Shown: positions 24,346 through 33,377 of the stretch, piece after piece
How positions within the stretch are numbered: position 1 is the stretch's first letter
How the letters are laid out: every line of letters starts with the position of its first letter
Origin: Zoogloeaceae bacterium
Lineage (GTDB): Bacteria > Pseudomonadota > Gammaproteobacteria > Burkholderiales > Rhodocyclaceae
Direction of reading: 5' to 3'
NCBI GenBank assembly: GCA_015657735.1
Contig: SSSX01000392.1
Location: forward strand, 1 to 58,231
Length of the DNA stretch: 58,231 bases
Position numbers and translations under genes: made by a program
Notes under the pieces: model-generated
What the model was told of the DNA's origin: nothing
The model's database searches: none
Seen by the model: only the letters and a program-made list of their open reading frames with translations

Positions 24346-25278
24346 TCAGGGCGCTTCATCTCCGGTGGCGAGCAAAGCGCTCGCCGGCCCCCGCGGCACG
24401 GTCACGATGACCAGATTGCCGGGCGGAATGTAGGTCAGACTCGCAAAGGACAGCTGGCGCGACAGGGCGATGCCGCGGCCATTGGGCGCGAAGGCCCGTT
24501 CCGGATCGAAATCGAGAAAGCGCCGCCAGTCGAAACCCGGCCCGTCGTCACGGATCTCGAACAGCCAGCGTTCAGGCTGGCGACACACCCGCAGGCTGAC
24601 GCGCTTGTCGCGGTTCTCGGGCAGCATCAGGCGGCGTTCGATCTCGCTCTCCCAGCAGTCGGCCTCGCGCAGCCGGCTTTTCTCGGCGAAGTCGATGCCC
24701 AGGTTGCCATGCTCGACGCCATTCACCAGCAGCTCCGACAGCCCCATCGCCAGCGTTTCCGGCTGCGGGCCGAGCAGCGCGACGAAGGACGCCAGCTTGT
24801 GGGCCTCGTCGAGGGTCCGGATCACGAACGTCCCCTCGCCGATGCAGGCCAGCGCCTGCGCATGGTCGCTCAGGTTGGCATTCAACTCGCGCCGCGTGCG
24901 CATGTCGTCGAGCGCCGAGCGGATGATGGTCTGCAGCGCCTCGCCCTCGAAGGGCTTGGTGAGGTAGTAGAAGGCCCCCGCCGCCAGCCCCTCGCGCACC
25001 TGCTCGGGCGAGGTGGCGGCGGTCTGCATGATGACCGGGATCGCCCGCAGGCGCTCGTCGGCCTTCATCTTGCGCAGCACCATGATGCCATCCATGCCCG
25101 GCATCATCCGGTCGAGCAGCACCAGGTCGAAATTGGAATCGGGATGGATCAACGCCTCCCACGCCTCTTCGCCGGACTCGACCATCACCAGCTCGAAATC
25201 CATTTCGTCGAGGTACTCGGCGACGATGTCCAGATTGAAGGGTTCGTCGTCGACGACCAGTATCTTTGCCATGCTCAT
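24346..25278 (-). CDS. Response regulator with HATPase (RsbW/SpoIIAB-like) output
   Basis: 310 residues. Receiver (4-125) with VVDDE, phospho-acceptor D56 in LVLLDRMMPGMDG and the Lys in YLTKPFE. The C-terminal part is a GHKL ATPase of the anti-sigma-factor type: ELLVNGVEHGNLG (N-box), RDDGPGFDWRRF (G1-box) and NGRGIALSRQLSF (G2-box). GGGAGAAACTGG precedes the ATG at 25278, which overlaps the kinase stop (ATGA). It may phosphorylate an STAS protein or sequester a sigma factor according to receiver state. A paralogue lies at 33378. No STAS gene is in the window. Confidence 0.88.
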   Translation of the reverse strand: MSMAKILVVDDEPFNLDIVAEYLDEMDFELVMVESGEEAWEALIHPDSNFDLVLLDRMMPGMDGIMVLRKMKADERLRAIPVIMQTAATSPEQVREGLAAGAFYYLTKPFEGEALQTIIRSALDDMRTRRELNANLSDHAQALACIGEGTFVIRTLDEAHKLASFVALLGPQPETLAMGLSELLVNGVEHGNLGIDFAEKSRLREADCWESEIERRLMLPENRDKRVSLRVCRQPERWLFEIRDDGPGFDWRRFLDFDPERAFAPNGRGIALSRQLSFASLTYIPPGNLVIVTVPRGPASALLATGDEAP

Positions 25279-28200
25279 CCAGTTTCTCCCTCTGCCACGA
25301 CGGCAGCTTGCGCGGCGGGCAGTGCTTCGCCCACCGGCAGATCGACGATGAATTCCGCCCCGCCGGCGGCATTGTTGCGGGCCACGATACGCCCTTGATG
25401 AGCCTCGACGATCTCGCGGCAGATCGCCAGCCCAAGGCCCGTCCCGCCTGCGCCGGTACGCGTGCGGGAACTCTGCACGAACTTGTCGAACACCGCATCG
25501 AACTCGTCCGGCGGAATACCGACGCCCTCGTCCGACACGCCGAGCGACACCGCCGGGCGACCGTCAGGCAGGCTGCCCGCGGCAAGGTGGACGTGGATCG
25601 TCCGCCCGTCGGGCGTGAACTTGACCGCATTGGAAAGGAGGTTGCGCACCACCTGACCGATCCGCGCCGCATCGCCGATGCTGGCCGGCAGCGGGCCGTC
25701 GTCCTGCAGGTCGATGTGCAGCCGGCGCGTGTGCACGATCAGGTCGAACTCGCCGATCACATCGTGCACGACCACGTCGAGCTGCAGCGGCCCGAGATTG
25801 AGAACCATCTGTCCGGACTCGAGCTTGGACAGGTCGAGCAGATCGTTCACCAGCAGCATCAGGCGGTCGCCGCTGACCCGGATGCGGCTGAAGTAGCTGC
25901 GCAGCTTCTCGTGCCCGGTGGTGGCGACGCGCGATTCGCCGAGGCGCGCGTAGCTGAGGATGCCGTGCATCGGCGTACGCAGTTCGTGGGACATGTTGGC
26001 GAGGAACGCCGACTTGGCCTCGTTGGCCGCCTCCGCCGCCTCCTTGGCGGCACACAGATCCTTGGTGCGTTCGGCCACCATCGTCGCCAGATTCAGGTTG
26101 TGATCGAGAATCTGCGCCTCCCGCGCCTTGACGTCGTCGATGTCCGAGGTGGTGCCGATCATGCGCAGCGGACGCCCCTCGGCGTCGCGCTCGACGACCA
26201 GCCCGCGCGCCAGGATCCACTTGTAGTGGCCGTCCTTGCAGCGCACCCGCGCCTCGTGCGAGAACGACGGCGACTCGCCGCGCAGATGGGCTTCCTCGAT
26301 GGCCCGCACGACCGGCAGATCGTCCGGGTGGACGCGCGACAACCATTCGTCCAGCTGCTCGTCCATCTCGCCCGGCTGGTAGCCCAGCATCGTGTGCCAG
26401 CGCTGCGAGCGGAACACCTTGCCGGCCGGAATGTTCCAGTCCCACACCCCGTCGCCGGCGCCGTCGAGGGCGAACTGCCAGCGCGCCTCGCTCTCCCGCA
26501 GCGCCAGTTCGGTTTCCTTCAGTTCGGTCATGTCGCGGATCACCACCAGCGTGCCGCCGGTGCGCACCGCGCGCAGGCGCGCCTCGAAGTGACGCACGCG
26601 CCCGCCGCGCGCCGACGAATACTCGATGCGCTGCACCTGCCCGCTGCGCACCGCCGCCAGCGCCGCGTTGCCGAAGTTGCGCGCCATGCCGGGCGACAGC
26701 ACGTCGTCGATGCGCCTGCCGAGGAAGTCGTCCGGCGCCATCGACAGATCCATCCGGTCGGCGTGGTGGCGGACGATGCGCAGCTCGCCGTCCAGCTGGA
26801 AGAGCATGTCGGGCATCGCGGCGATCAGCGACTCGTTGGTCGCGTTGGCCTCCTGGATCGCCCGCTGCTCGAGCTTGCGCACCGTCACGTCCTCGACGAT
26901 GACCCAGCGGTGGGCGCCGTCGCTGCCGCCGACGGCGGTGGTCGTCACGACCACCGGCACCCGCCGCCCGTCCTTGCGGATGTATTCCTTCTCGTACGAC
27001 TGGGCGCGGGCGCCCAGGCACGCATCGACGACGGCCTTGGTATCCCGCGCCGCGTATTCGGACGGCGTCAGCACCAGACGCTCGTCGCTGCACAACTCGG
27101 CCTCGGTGTAGCCGACGATCCGGCAGAACTCCGAGTTGGCCTGCAGGTAGCGGCCCTTCCCATCCACCAGCGCCATGCCCAGCGAGGCATGGCGGTACAG
27201 CGCGTCGAGCCGGGCGTGGGAGTCGATCACCTCCTGCTGGGCGCGCCGCAGTCCGGTCACGTCGCCGGCCGCGCCGGCCGTGCGGAGGGGTCGCCCGGCG
27301 GCATCGAATTCGGTCTGCCCGGCCAGATGGAACCAGCCGACGCTGCCGTCGGCACGACCGATAGGCAGCACGCAGTCGAGGGCGCCCTGGCCGTGCAGGT
27401 GACGGCGCAGCGCCAGCATGAAGGCGTGCCGCGCCGGCGCGGTGAGCAGGCGCAGAATGCCGCGTCCGCTGCGCGGCAGGCCGCCGTCCGGATAACCGAG
27501 CAGGCGGTCGCAGCGCGGCGACAGGAACAGCCAGCGCCGTCCGGCCTGCCATTCCCAGATGCCGTCCTCGGTCGCCGACACCGCCAGCTCGAAGCGCTTC
27601 TCGCTCAGGCGGTACTCCCCGGTCATGATCTCGGCGATCCGCTGGGCCCGCCGCTGCTGGCCCGACAGGCTGGCCAGCAGGAAAGCCACCAGCGCGCTGC
27701 CGGCCAGCCCGCCGACGCCGGCCAGCGTCGACGCCGCCAGCGTCCGCGCCGGCGCCGGCGCCAGCAGCGACAGCCGCCACACCCGACCGCCGAAGCGGAA
27801 CTCGCGCAGCACGACGCGCTCCGGCAGCACCGTCCCGTCGCCCGAGTTGTAAACCCGCCGCGACGCCGGCCCGGTGATGTCCTCGACGATCAGTTCGTGG
27901 CCCGGCGCCACCGACTGGCGCAGGTCGTCGAACAGGCGGGCGACGTCGATGCCCAGCGCCACCAGACTGTCCTGCACGGCCATCGGGCTCGAATCGTCCA
28001 GCGATCGCGCGACCCGGTAGAGCAGCACGCCGTTCACGTTCTGCCTGGCTTCGAGCATCCGCAGCGGCAGCAGCTCGGTCATCGCCATCTCGCCGGTTGC
28101 GAGTGCCGCGTCGATGGCCTGGCGGCGCAGCGGAATCACATAGCCGTCGTAGCCGAGCGCCTTGAGCGCCTGCTCATCCGTCGGCCAGATGTAGACGATC

Positions 28201-28676
28201 GGAAAGGCGACGTCCGAACGCGCCGGATCAAGTGCCGGCTGGATGCGGATGTCGCGGTCGTAGGCCGCCGACAGCAGCGCCTCGATGGCGGCGAAGCGGT
28301 TCGTCTCGACGCGCCGCAGCAGCGCGATGCCGATGACTTCGGGCAGCGCCCCGGACAGCTTCAGGCCGTCGACGTAGCTTTCGAACTCGCGCCGTTCGAC
28401 CATCGCCTGCACCGAAAACAGCCCGGTGACGCCCCGCAGGATGAAGTCCACCTTGCCGAGGCGCTCGTTGAGCTGGTGCTGCAGGCGGTCGGCGGCGGCT
28501 TCGTGGTAGGCCCGCTCCAGGTCGCGCTCGCGGTCGCGCAGGTGGCTCCAGCCCAGCGCCGTGACCAGGATGCCCAGCACCAGGGCCGCAAAGAACCACC
28601 GCCCTTCGACATCCGGCAGGCGGCCGGAACGCCGAAGGGCGCCAATCTTTGAAAAGGGAGCGGTGCTCGGGTCCAT
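25275..28676 (-). CDS. Membrane histidine kinase with CHASE sensor and four PAS domains
   Basis: 1133 residues. TM1 about 27-44, periplasmic CHASE domain about 55-295, TM2 about 305-330 (TLAGVGGLAGSALVAFLLAS). Four PAS units follow, opening RFELAVSATEDGIWEW, DALYRHASLGMALVD, LIAAMPDMLFQLDG and RWQFALDGAGDGVWDW. The kinase core has HisKA with H897 in FLANMSHELRTPMHG and a HATPase with NLLSNAVKF, DEGVGIPP and GGTGLGLAI. No receiver is fused. The ATG at 28676 is preferred to an upstream in-frame TTG at 28724. The stop overlaps the receiver-ATPase start, making that protein the likely phosphoryl acceptor. CHASE ligands are small molecules; none is predictable. Confidence 0.92.
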   Translation of the reverse strand: MDPSTAPFSKIGALRRSGRLPDVEGRWFFAALVLGILVTALGWSHLRDRERDLERAYHEAAADRLQHQLNERLGKVDFILRGVTGLFSVQAMVERREFESYVDGLKLSGALPEVIGIALLRRVETNRFAAIEALLSAAYDRDIRIQPALDPARSDVAFPIVYIWPTDEQALKALGYDGYVIPLRRQAIDAALATGEMAMTELLPLRMLEARQNVNGVLLYRVARSLDDSSPMAVQDSLVALGIDVARLFDDLRQSVAPGHELIVEDITGPASRRVYNSGDGTVLPERVVLREFRFGGRVWRLSLLAPAPARTLAASTLAGVGGLAGSALVAFLLASLSGQQRRAQRIAEIMTGEYRLSEKRFELAVSATEDGIWEWQAGRRWLFLSPRCDRLLGYPDGGLPRSGRGILRLLTAPARHAFMLALRRHLHGQGALDCVLPIGRADGSVGWFHLAGQTEFDAAGRPLRTAGAAGDVTGLRRAQQEVIDSHARLDALYRHASLGMALVDGKGRYLQANSEFCRIVGYTEAELCSDERLVLTPSEYAARDTKAVVDACLGARAQSYEKEYIRKDGRRVPVVVTTTAVGGSDGAHRWVIVEDVTVRKLEQRAIQEANATNESLIAAMPDMLFQLDGELRIVRHHADRMDLSMAPDDFLGRRIDDVLSPGMARNFGNAALAAVRSGQVQRIEYSSARGGRVRHFEARLRAVRTGGTLVVIRDMTELKETELALRESEARWQFALDGAGDGVWDWNIPAGKVFRSQRWHTMLGYQPGEMDEQLDEWLSRVHPDDLPVVRAIEEAHLRGESPSFSHEARVRCKDGHYKWILARGLVVERDAEGRPLRMIGTTSDIDDVKAREAQILDHNLNLATMVAERTKDLCAAKEAAEAANEAKSAFLANMSHELRTPMHGILSYARLGESRVATTGHEKLRSYFSRIRVSGDRLMLLVNDLLDLSKLESGQMVLNLGPLQLDVVVHDVIGEFDLIVHTRRLHIDLQDDGPLPASIGDAARIGQVVRNLLSNAVKFTPDGRTIHVHLAAGSLPDGRPAVSLGVSDEGVGIPPDEFDAVFDKFVQSSRTRTGAGGTGLGLAICREIVEAHQGRIVARNNAAGGAEFIVDLPVGEALPAAQAAVVAEGETG

Positions 28677-28744
28677 CTTCCGCGTGAACGGCCCCGGGCC
28701 ACAAAGCTTGAGGGCCCGCCCCAAGCTCCGTGATCAGAATGAAA

Positions 28745-28969
28745 TCAGGCGCAGCCTGGGCCGTCCTTGACGCCGAACCGGCGCAGGATGTTCTCGAGCG
28801 GACAGAAGCGGGTGAAACCGCTCTGGAACAGGTTGGCGCCGACGAAAGCGGTGAACCACAAGAACTTTGCGCTGACGAACAGCGGGCTGCCGTCGACGCC
28901 GAGGGCCAGTGAAATCAGCACGAAAGCGCCGGCAAAAATACGGACGCACTGGTTGATGGTCAGACTCAT
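28745..28969 (-). CDS. DUF2892 membrane protein (YgaP transmembrane-domain type)
   Basis: 74 residues: a short N-terminus MSLTINQCVRIFAG, one or two helices (9-25, 33-50), then NLFQSGFTRFCPLENILRRFG, the family signature with its conserved FCP cysteine. Stand-alone versions resemble the membrane part of YgaP sulfurtransferase and are often found in persulfide- or metal-stress operons. It is the last gene of the RND operon and overlaps the RND pump stop (ATGA). Confidence 0.88.
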   Translation of the reverse strand: MSLTINQCVRIFAGAFVLISLALGVDGSPLFVSAKFLWFTAFVGANLFQSGFTRFCPLENILRRFGVKDGPGCA

Positions 28970-31900
28970 GACGTTTCTCCTTCGGCACGGGCACGGCGGC
29001 GATGCGTCGCCGCGTAATACAGGACGGGAATGACCACCAGCGTCAGCAGCGTCGACACCAGCACGCCGAACACCAGGCTGATCGCCAGCCCGTTGAAGAT
29101 CGGGTCGTCGAGGATGAACAGCGCGCCGATCATCGCCGCCAGCCCGGTCAGGCCGATCGGCTTGGCGCGCACCGCGGCGGCGTGGATCGTGGCCTCGGCG
29201 AAGGACGTGCCGGCCGCCACCTGCTGGTCGATGAAATCCACCAGCAGGATCGAGTTGCGCACGATGATGCCGGCCAGCGCGATCATGCCGATCATGCTGG
29301 TGGCGGTGAACTGGCTCTGCAAAAGCGCATGGCCCGGCATCACGCCGATGATGGTCAGCGGAATCGGCGCCATGATGATCAGCGGCACCAGATAGCTCCT
29401 GAACTGCGCCACCACCAGCACGTAGATCAGCACCAGCCCCACCGCGTAGGCGGCGCCCATGTCGCGGAAGGTTTCGTAGGTGATCTGCCATTCGCCGTCC
29501 CACTTGACCGCGTAGGCGGCGAAGGGGTCGGCCGGTGCGCGGATGAACCACTCGTCGAGCGTGCCGGCGAGGCGCTCGCCGGCCAGCGGCAGGTCCTTCA
29601 CCCGGCTGCGGATGTCGAACATGCCGTACAGCGGCGAATCCAGCTTGCCGCCCATGTCGCCGGTCACGTACACCACCGGCAGCAGATCCTTGTGGTAGAT
29701 CACCTGCTCGCGCCGGGTCGGCTGCACCTGCACCAGTTCCGACACCGGCACCAGCGCCCCGCCGGCTTCCGGCAGACGCGCCCGCACCTTCATCTGCAGC
29801 AGCCGGTCGACCGACGACAGGCTTTCCGGCGGCAGCGTGAGGCGCACCGGAATCTCGTACTTGTTGTCGCCGCCGTGCACCGGCGTCACGTTCTCGCCGC
29901 CGAGGCCGAGGCGCACCACCTCGACAACATCTGCCTGGGCCACGCCGAGCCGGGCGGCCTTGGCCTGGTCGACGCGCAGCACCAGCTTGGGCGCTTCCTC
30001 GTCGACGGTGTCGTCCACCCCGACCACGTCGGCGGTGGCCTCGAAGGCCTGGCGCAGCCGGCCGGCCACCGCCACCTGACCGGCGTAGTCGGGGCCATAC
30101 ACCTCGGCGACGATCGGTGACAGCACCGGCGGGCCGGGCGGCACCTCGACGAGCTTGGCGTTGCCGCCGTGTTTCTTCGCGATGGCCGCCACCGCGTCGC
30201 GCACCGACACGGCGATCTCGTGGCTCTTGCGGCTGCGCCGGTGCTTGTCCACCAGATTCACCTGGATGTCGCCCATTTCGGGCAGCGCGCGCAGGTAATA
30301 CTGGCGCACCAGGCCATTGAAATTGATCGGCGCGGCGGTGCCGGCGTAGCTCTGGAAATCGGTCACCTCCGGCACCTGCGCCAGCTCGTCGCCGATCTCC
30401 CGCAGCACCTCGGCGGTGGCCTCGACCGGCGTGCCGACCGGCATGTCGAGCACCACCTGGAACTCGCTCTTGTTGTCGAAAGGCAGCATCTTCAGCACGA
30501 CGAGCTGCACCACCGCCAGCGACACCGACAGCGCGATCGCCAGCAGCACGCCGAGCCACAGTTTTGCCCGCGCCCGCGCACCGCCGCGCGCGTCGAGCAA
30601 GGGCGTCATCAGGCGCCGGAAGACGGCTTCGAGGCGCTGCGTCAGGCGGTCCGGGCCGTGATCGGCCGACGCGCCGTGGCCGCCGTCCTGCATCAGCCGG
30701 CCGGCCAGCCACGGCGTGACGACGAAGGCCACCGCCAGCGAGATGAACATCCCCATCGACGCGTTGATCGGGATCGGGCTCATGTACGGCCCCATCAGGC
30801 CGCTGACGAAGGCCATCGGCAACAGCGCCGCGATCACCGTGAAGGTGGCCAGGATGGTCGGCCCGCCGACCTCGTCGACCGCCTTCGGAATCAGCTGCCA
30901 CAGCGCCTTGTCCGGCTCCAGGCGGTGCCAGCGGTGGATGTTCTCGACGACCACGATGGCGTCGTCGACGAGGATGCCGATCGAGAAGATCAGCGCGAAC
31001 AGCGACACCCGGTTGAGCGTGAAGCCCCATGCCCACGACGCGAACAGGGTTGCCGCCAGCGTCAGCGTCACCGCCGCGCCGACGATCGCCGCCTCGCGCC
31101 GGCCCAGCGCGAAGAACACCAGCGCCACCACCGCCGAGGTGGCGAAGACCAGCTTGCCGATCAGCTTGTCGGCCTTCTCGGTGGCCGTCGCGCCGTAGTT
31201 GCGGGTCACCGTCACCCCGACGCCGTCGGGGACGATGCTGCCGCGCAGCTGGTCGAGGCGGCGGATCACCCCGTCGGCCACGTCGGCCGCGTTCTCGCCG
31301 GGCTTTTTGGAGACCGACAGGGTCACCGCCGGCAGACGCTCGCCGACCGCCCCGGCCGCCTCCGGCGCGCCCCGGCCGATGCCGTGCCAGACGTAGCGCG
31401 ACGGCTGATCCGGCCCGTCCACCACCGTCGCCACGTCGGCCATCGTCACCGGCCGGCCGCCCGACACGCCGACCACCAGCCGCCGCACATCGTCGGCGCT
31501 GGCGATGTAGGTGCCGGTCTGGACCAGCACCTCGCGGTTGCCGCCGACCAGCGTGCCGCTCGGCTGCGAGGCGTTGGCGAGCAGCAGCGCGCCTTTCAGA
31601 TCCTGCGGCGTGAGGCCGTAGGCGTTCATCCGGCCGGCGTCCATCAGCACCCGCAGCACATGGCCGGGGCCACCGATCGTGACCACGTCGCGGGTGCCCT
31701 TGACCCGCTTCAGCTCGACTTCCACCGCCCGCCCGACCTGTTGCAGCTCGAAGGCCGAGCGCGCCGGATCGCGCGTCCACAGCGTCAGCGCAACGATCGG
31801 CACATCGTCGATGCCCTTCGGCTTGATCAGCGGCTCGGCCACCCCCAGCTCGGGCGAAATCCAGTCGCGGTGGCTGTGGATGGTGTCGTACAAACGCACG

Positions 31901-32223
31901 ATGGCGTCCTGGTTCTTGACCCCCACCTTGAACTGCACGGTGATCACCGCCATACCCGGGCGCGACACGGAATACACGTGGTCCATGCCGGCGATGCGCG
32001 ACAGCACCTGCTCGGCCGGCCGCGCCACCAGCGCCTCGACGTCCTTCGCCGAGGCGCCGGGAAAGGCCACCATCACGTCGGCCATCGTCACGTCGATCTG
32101 CGGCTCCTCCTCCTTCGGCGTGACCAGCGTGGCGAACACGCCGAGGAGCAGCAGCACCACGGCCAGCAGGGGGGTGAGCGCGTTACGCTGGAACAGCGCC
32201 GCTATGCGTCCGGCAATGCCCAT
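28966..32223 (-). CDS. RND-family efflux pump inner-membrane protein
   Basis: 1085 residues. The 12-helix RND layout is present: N-terminal helix with LLAVVLLLLGVFATLVTPKEEEPQI, periplasmic domain 1, central helices with FSIGILVDDAIVVVENIHRW (the TM4 DD pair of proton-driven RND pumps), and a second periplasmic half and helices ending AATHRRRARAEGETS. PKEEEPQIDV after TM1 marks the hydrophobic/AcrB-like branch common in Gram-negative two-component pumps rather than CzcA. Works with the adaptor encoded just upstream (3-bp gap) and an outer-membrane channel encoded elsewhere. Substrate unknown. Confidence 0.93.
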   Translation of the reverse strand: MGIAGRIAALFQRNALTPLLAVVLLLLGVFATLVTPKEEEPQIDVTMADVMVAFPGASAKDVEALVARPAEQVLSRIAGMDHVYSVSRPGMAVITVQFKVGVKNQDAIVRLYDTIHSHRDWISPELGVAEPLIKPKGIDDVPIVALTLWTRDPARSAFELQQVGRAVEVELKRVKGTRDVVTIGGPGHVLRVLMDAGRMNAYGLTPQDLKGALLLANASQPSGTLVGGNREVLVQTGTYIASADDVRRLVVGVSGGRPVTMADVATVVDGPDQPSRYVWHGIGRGAPEAAGAVGERLPAVTLSVSKKPGENAADVADGVIRRLDQLRGSIVPDGVGVTVTRNYGATATEKADKLIGKLVFATSAVVALVFFALGRREAAIVGAAVTLTLAATLFASWAWGFTLNRVSLFALIFSIGILVDDAIVVVENIHRWHRLEPDKALWQLIPKAVDEVGGPTILATFTVIAALLPMAFVSGLMGPYMSPIPINASMGMFISLAVAFVVTPWLAGRLMQDGGHGASADHGPDRLTQRLEAVFRRLMTPLLDARGGARARAKLWLGVLLAIALSVSLAVVQLVVLKMLPFDNKSEFQVVLDMPVGTPVEATAEVLREIGDELAQVPEVTDFQSYAGTAAPINFNGLVRQYYLRALPEMGDIQVNLVDKHRRSRKSHEIAVSVRDAVAAIAKKHGGNAKLVEVPPGPPVLSPIVAEVYGPDYAGQVAVAGRLRQAFEATADVVGVDDTVDEEAPKLVLRVDQAKAARLGVAQADVVEVVRLGLGGENVTPVHGGDNKYEIPVRLTLPPESLSSVDRLLQMKVRARLPEAGGALVPVSELVQVQPTRREQVIYHKDLLPVVYVTGDMGGKLDSPLYGMFDIRSRVKDLPLAGERLAGTLDEWFIRAPADPFAAYAVKWDGEWQITYETFRDMGAAYAVGLVLIYVLVVAQFRSYLVPLIIMAPIPLTIIGVMPGHALLQSQFTATSMIGMIALAGIIVRNSILLVDFIDQQVAAGTSFAEATIHAAAVRAKPIGLTGLAAMIGALFILDDPIFNGLAISLVFGVLVSTLLTLVVIPVLYYAATHRRRARAEGETS

Positions 32224-32226
32224 GGT

Positions 32227-33309
32227 TCAGCGCGCCGAACGGACGAGGCCGGCACGCACCGGATCGAGGGCCACCGTCTCGCCCCCCGCCAGCCCGGCCA
32301 GCACCTCGACCGAACCATCCGCCAGCGGGCTGCCGACGCGCAGCTGGCGCAGGCTGAACCCGCCCTTGCCGTCGGCCACATAAACGCCGGTCAGCTCGCC
32401 GCGACGCAGGATCGCCGCCGCCGGCAGCGCCAGCCGCGGCGCCTCGCCGACCACGAAATGGACCCGCGCCGCCATGCCCGGCACCACGCCCGCCGCGTCG
32501 GCCGGCAAGTTCACGCGTACCCGCGCGGTGTGGGTGCGGGGGTCGGCCGACGGCAGCACGCTCACCGCCGCCGCGTCGAGCCAGCGCCCGCTCTCCGGAA
32601 ATTCGATGCGCGCCGTCAGCGCCGGGCTGCCCAGCTCGGCCAGTCTGGCCTGCGCCACGTCGGCCACCGCGCGCAGGCCGCCCGGCGCGTAGATCGTCAC
32701 CAGCGGCCGGCCCGGCTGGGCCATTTCGCCGGCTTCGGTGAGGCGCTGGGCGACGATGCCGTCGAGCGGCGCAGTAACCGTCGCGAACCCGCGCGACGCA
32801 TCGGCCTGCGCCCGCCCCGCCGCCGCGGCCTGATGCTGGGCGCTGGCGGCATCGAAGGCGGCCTGGGCCTGATCGACCGCCGCCGCGCTGACGAAATTGC
32901 GCGCGCGCAGGCTGCGCGTGCGTTCGAGGCTGGTCCGCGCCTCGACCAGCCGCGCCTGCGCCGCCGCCACGCCGGCTGTCGCCGCGGCCACCGCCTGATC
33001 GGCTTCGCGGGTGTCGATGCGCATCAGCAGATCGCCACGGCGTACCCGCGCGCCGGCATCGACGCGCACCTCGAGCACCCGGCCCTGCACCTGCGCGGCC
33101 ACCGTCGCCTGACGCACTGCCTCGATGGTGGCGTCAGTGGTGTAGGTCTGGGCGCGCGGCTGCACGCCGATGCGCACGGTCGGAATCCCGCTAGGCGCGT
33201 CGGCGCCCGCGGCGGCCGGCACGGCCAGCACGCAGCACGCCGCCAGCAGGCCGGCGGACAGCGACGGGGAAAAAGGCAGGAAACGGGAAACGGAAGGGCG
33301 TCGATTCAT
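32227..33309 (-). CDS. RND efflux periplasmic adaptor (membrane fusion protein)
   Basis: 360 residues. Signal sequence or lipid-anchor region about 1-37, lipoyl half motifs around AAQVQGRVLEVRVDAGARVRRGDLL, an alpha-helical hairpin rich in Ala/Gln (about 95-175), a second lipoyl half (FATVTAPLDGIVAQRLTEAGE) and a beta-barrel/MP domain. ATG at 33309 is adopted. There is no Shine-Dalgarno sequence: the 22 bases before it are a palindrome, and a promoter places the RNA start almost at the ATG, so it may be leaderless. It links the RND pump to an outer-membrane factor. Confidence 0.9.
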   Translation of the reverse strand: MNRRPSVSRFLPFSPSLSAGLLAACCVLAVPAAAGADAPSGIPTVRIGVQPRAQTYTTDATIEAVRQATVAAQVQGRVLEVRVDAGARVRRGDLLMRIDTREADQAVAAATAGVAAAQARLVEARTSLERTRSLRARNFVSAAAVDQAQAAFDAASAQHQAAAAGRAQADASRGFATVTAPLDGIVAQRLTEAGEMAQPGRPLVTIYAPGGLRAVADVAQARLAELGSPALTARIEFPESGRWLDAAAVSVLPSADPRTHTARVRVNLPADAAGVVPGMAARVHFVVGEAPRLALPAAAILRRGELTGVYVADGKGGFSLRQLRVGSPLADGSVEVLAGLAGGETVALDPVRAGLVRSAR

Positions 33310-33331
33310 AATATAAGAATACACTTATATT
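33310..33331. promoter_or_regulatory. AATATAAG-N6-CTTATATT operator-like palindrome before the RND operon
   Basis: Perfect 8-bp arms with a six-base spacer, directly abutting the adaptor ATG and covering the predicted -10. Size and AT-rich symmetry resemble operators of ArsR/SmtB-type repressors (DUF2892 proteins often lie in such regulons), but no repressor gene is next to it. Confidence 0.7.
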
Positions 33332-33343
33332 GCAAATCGTCAA
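33316..33343 (-). promoter_or_regulatory. Sigma-70-type promoter of the RND operon
   Basis: Minus strand TTGACG (33343-33338) and TATTCT (33321-33316) with a 16-bp spacer. The start would be near 33309, at the adaptor start codon. The -10 lies inside the palindrome, so repressor binding would block polymerase. Confidence 0.6.
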
Positions 33344-33377
33344 GGCGGCGGCCCGTCCCGCCGCCGGCCAGCGGCGC

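Noticed and set aside
25266..28652. 1128-codon open frame on the plus strand
   Set aside because: Antisense to the histidine kinase, which has full domain motifs; the composition is that of a shadow frame.
28966..32223. Call as CzcA heavy-metal RND pump
   Set aside because: The paired Asp of TM4 are of the general proton-relay type and the N-terminal PKEEEPQI segment fits organic-substrate or mixed RND pumps; no metal-site His/Met cluster is evident.
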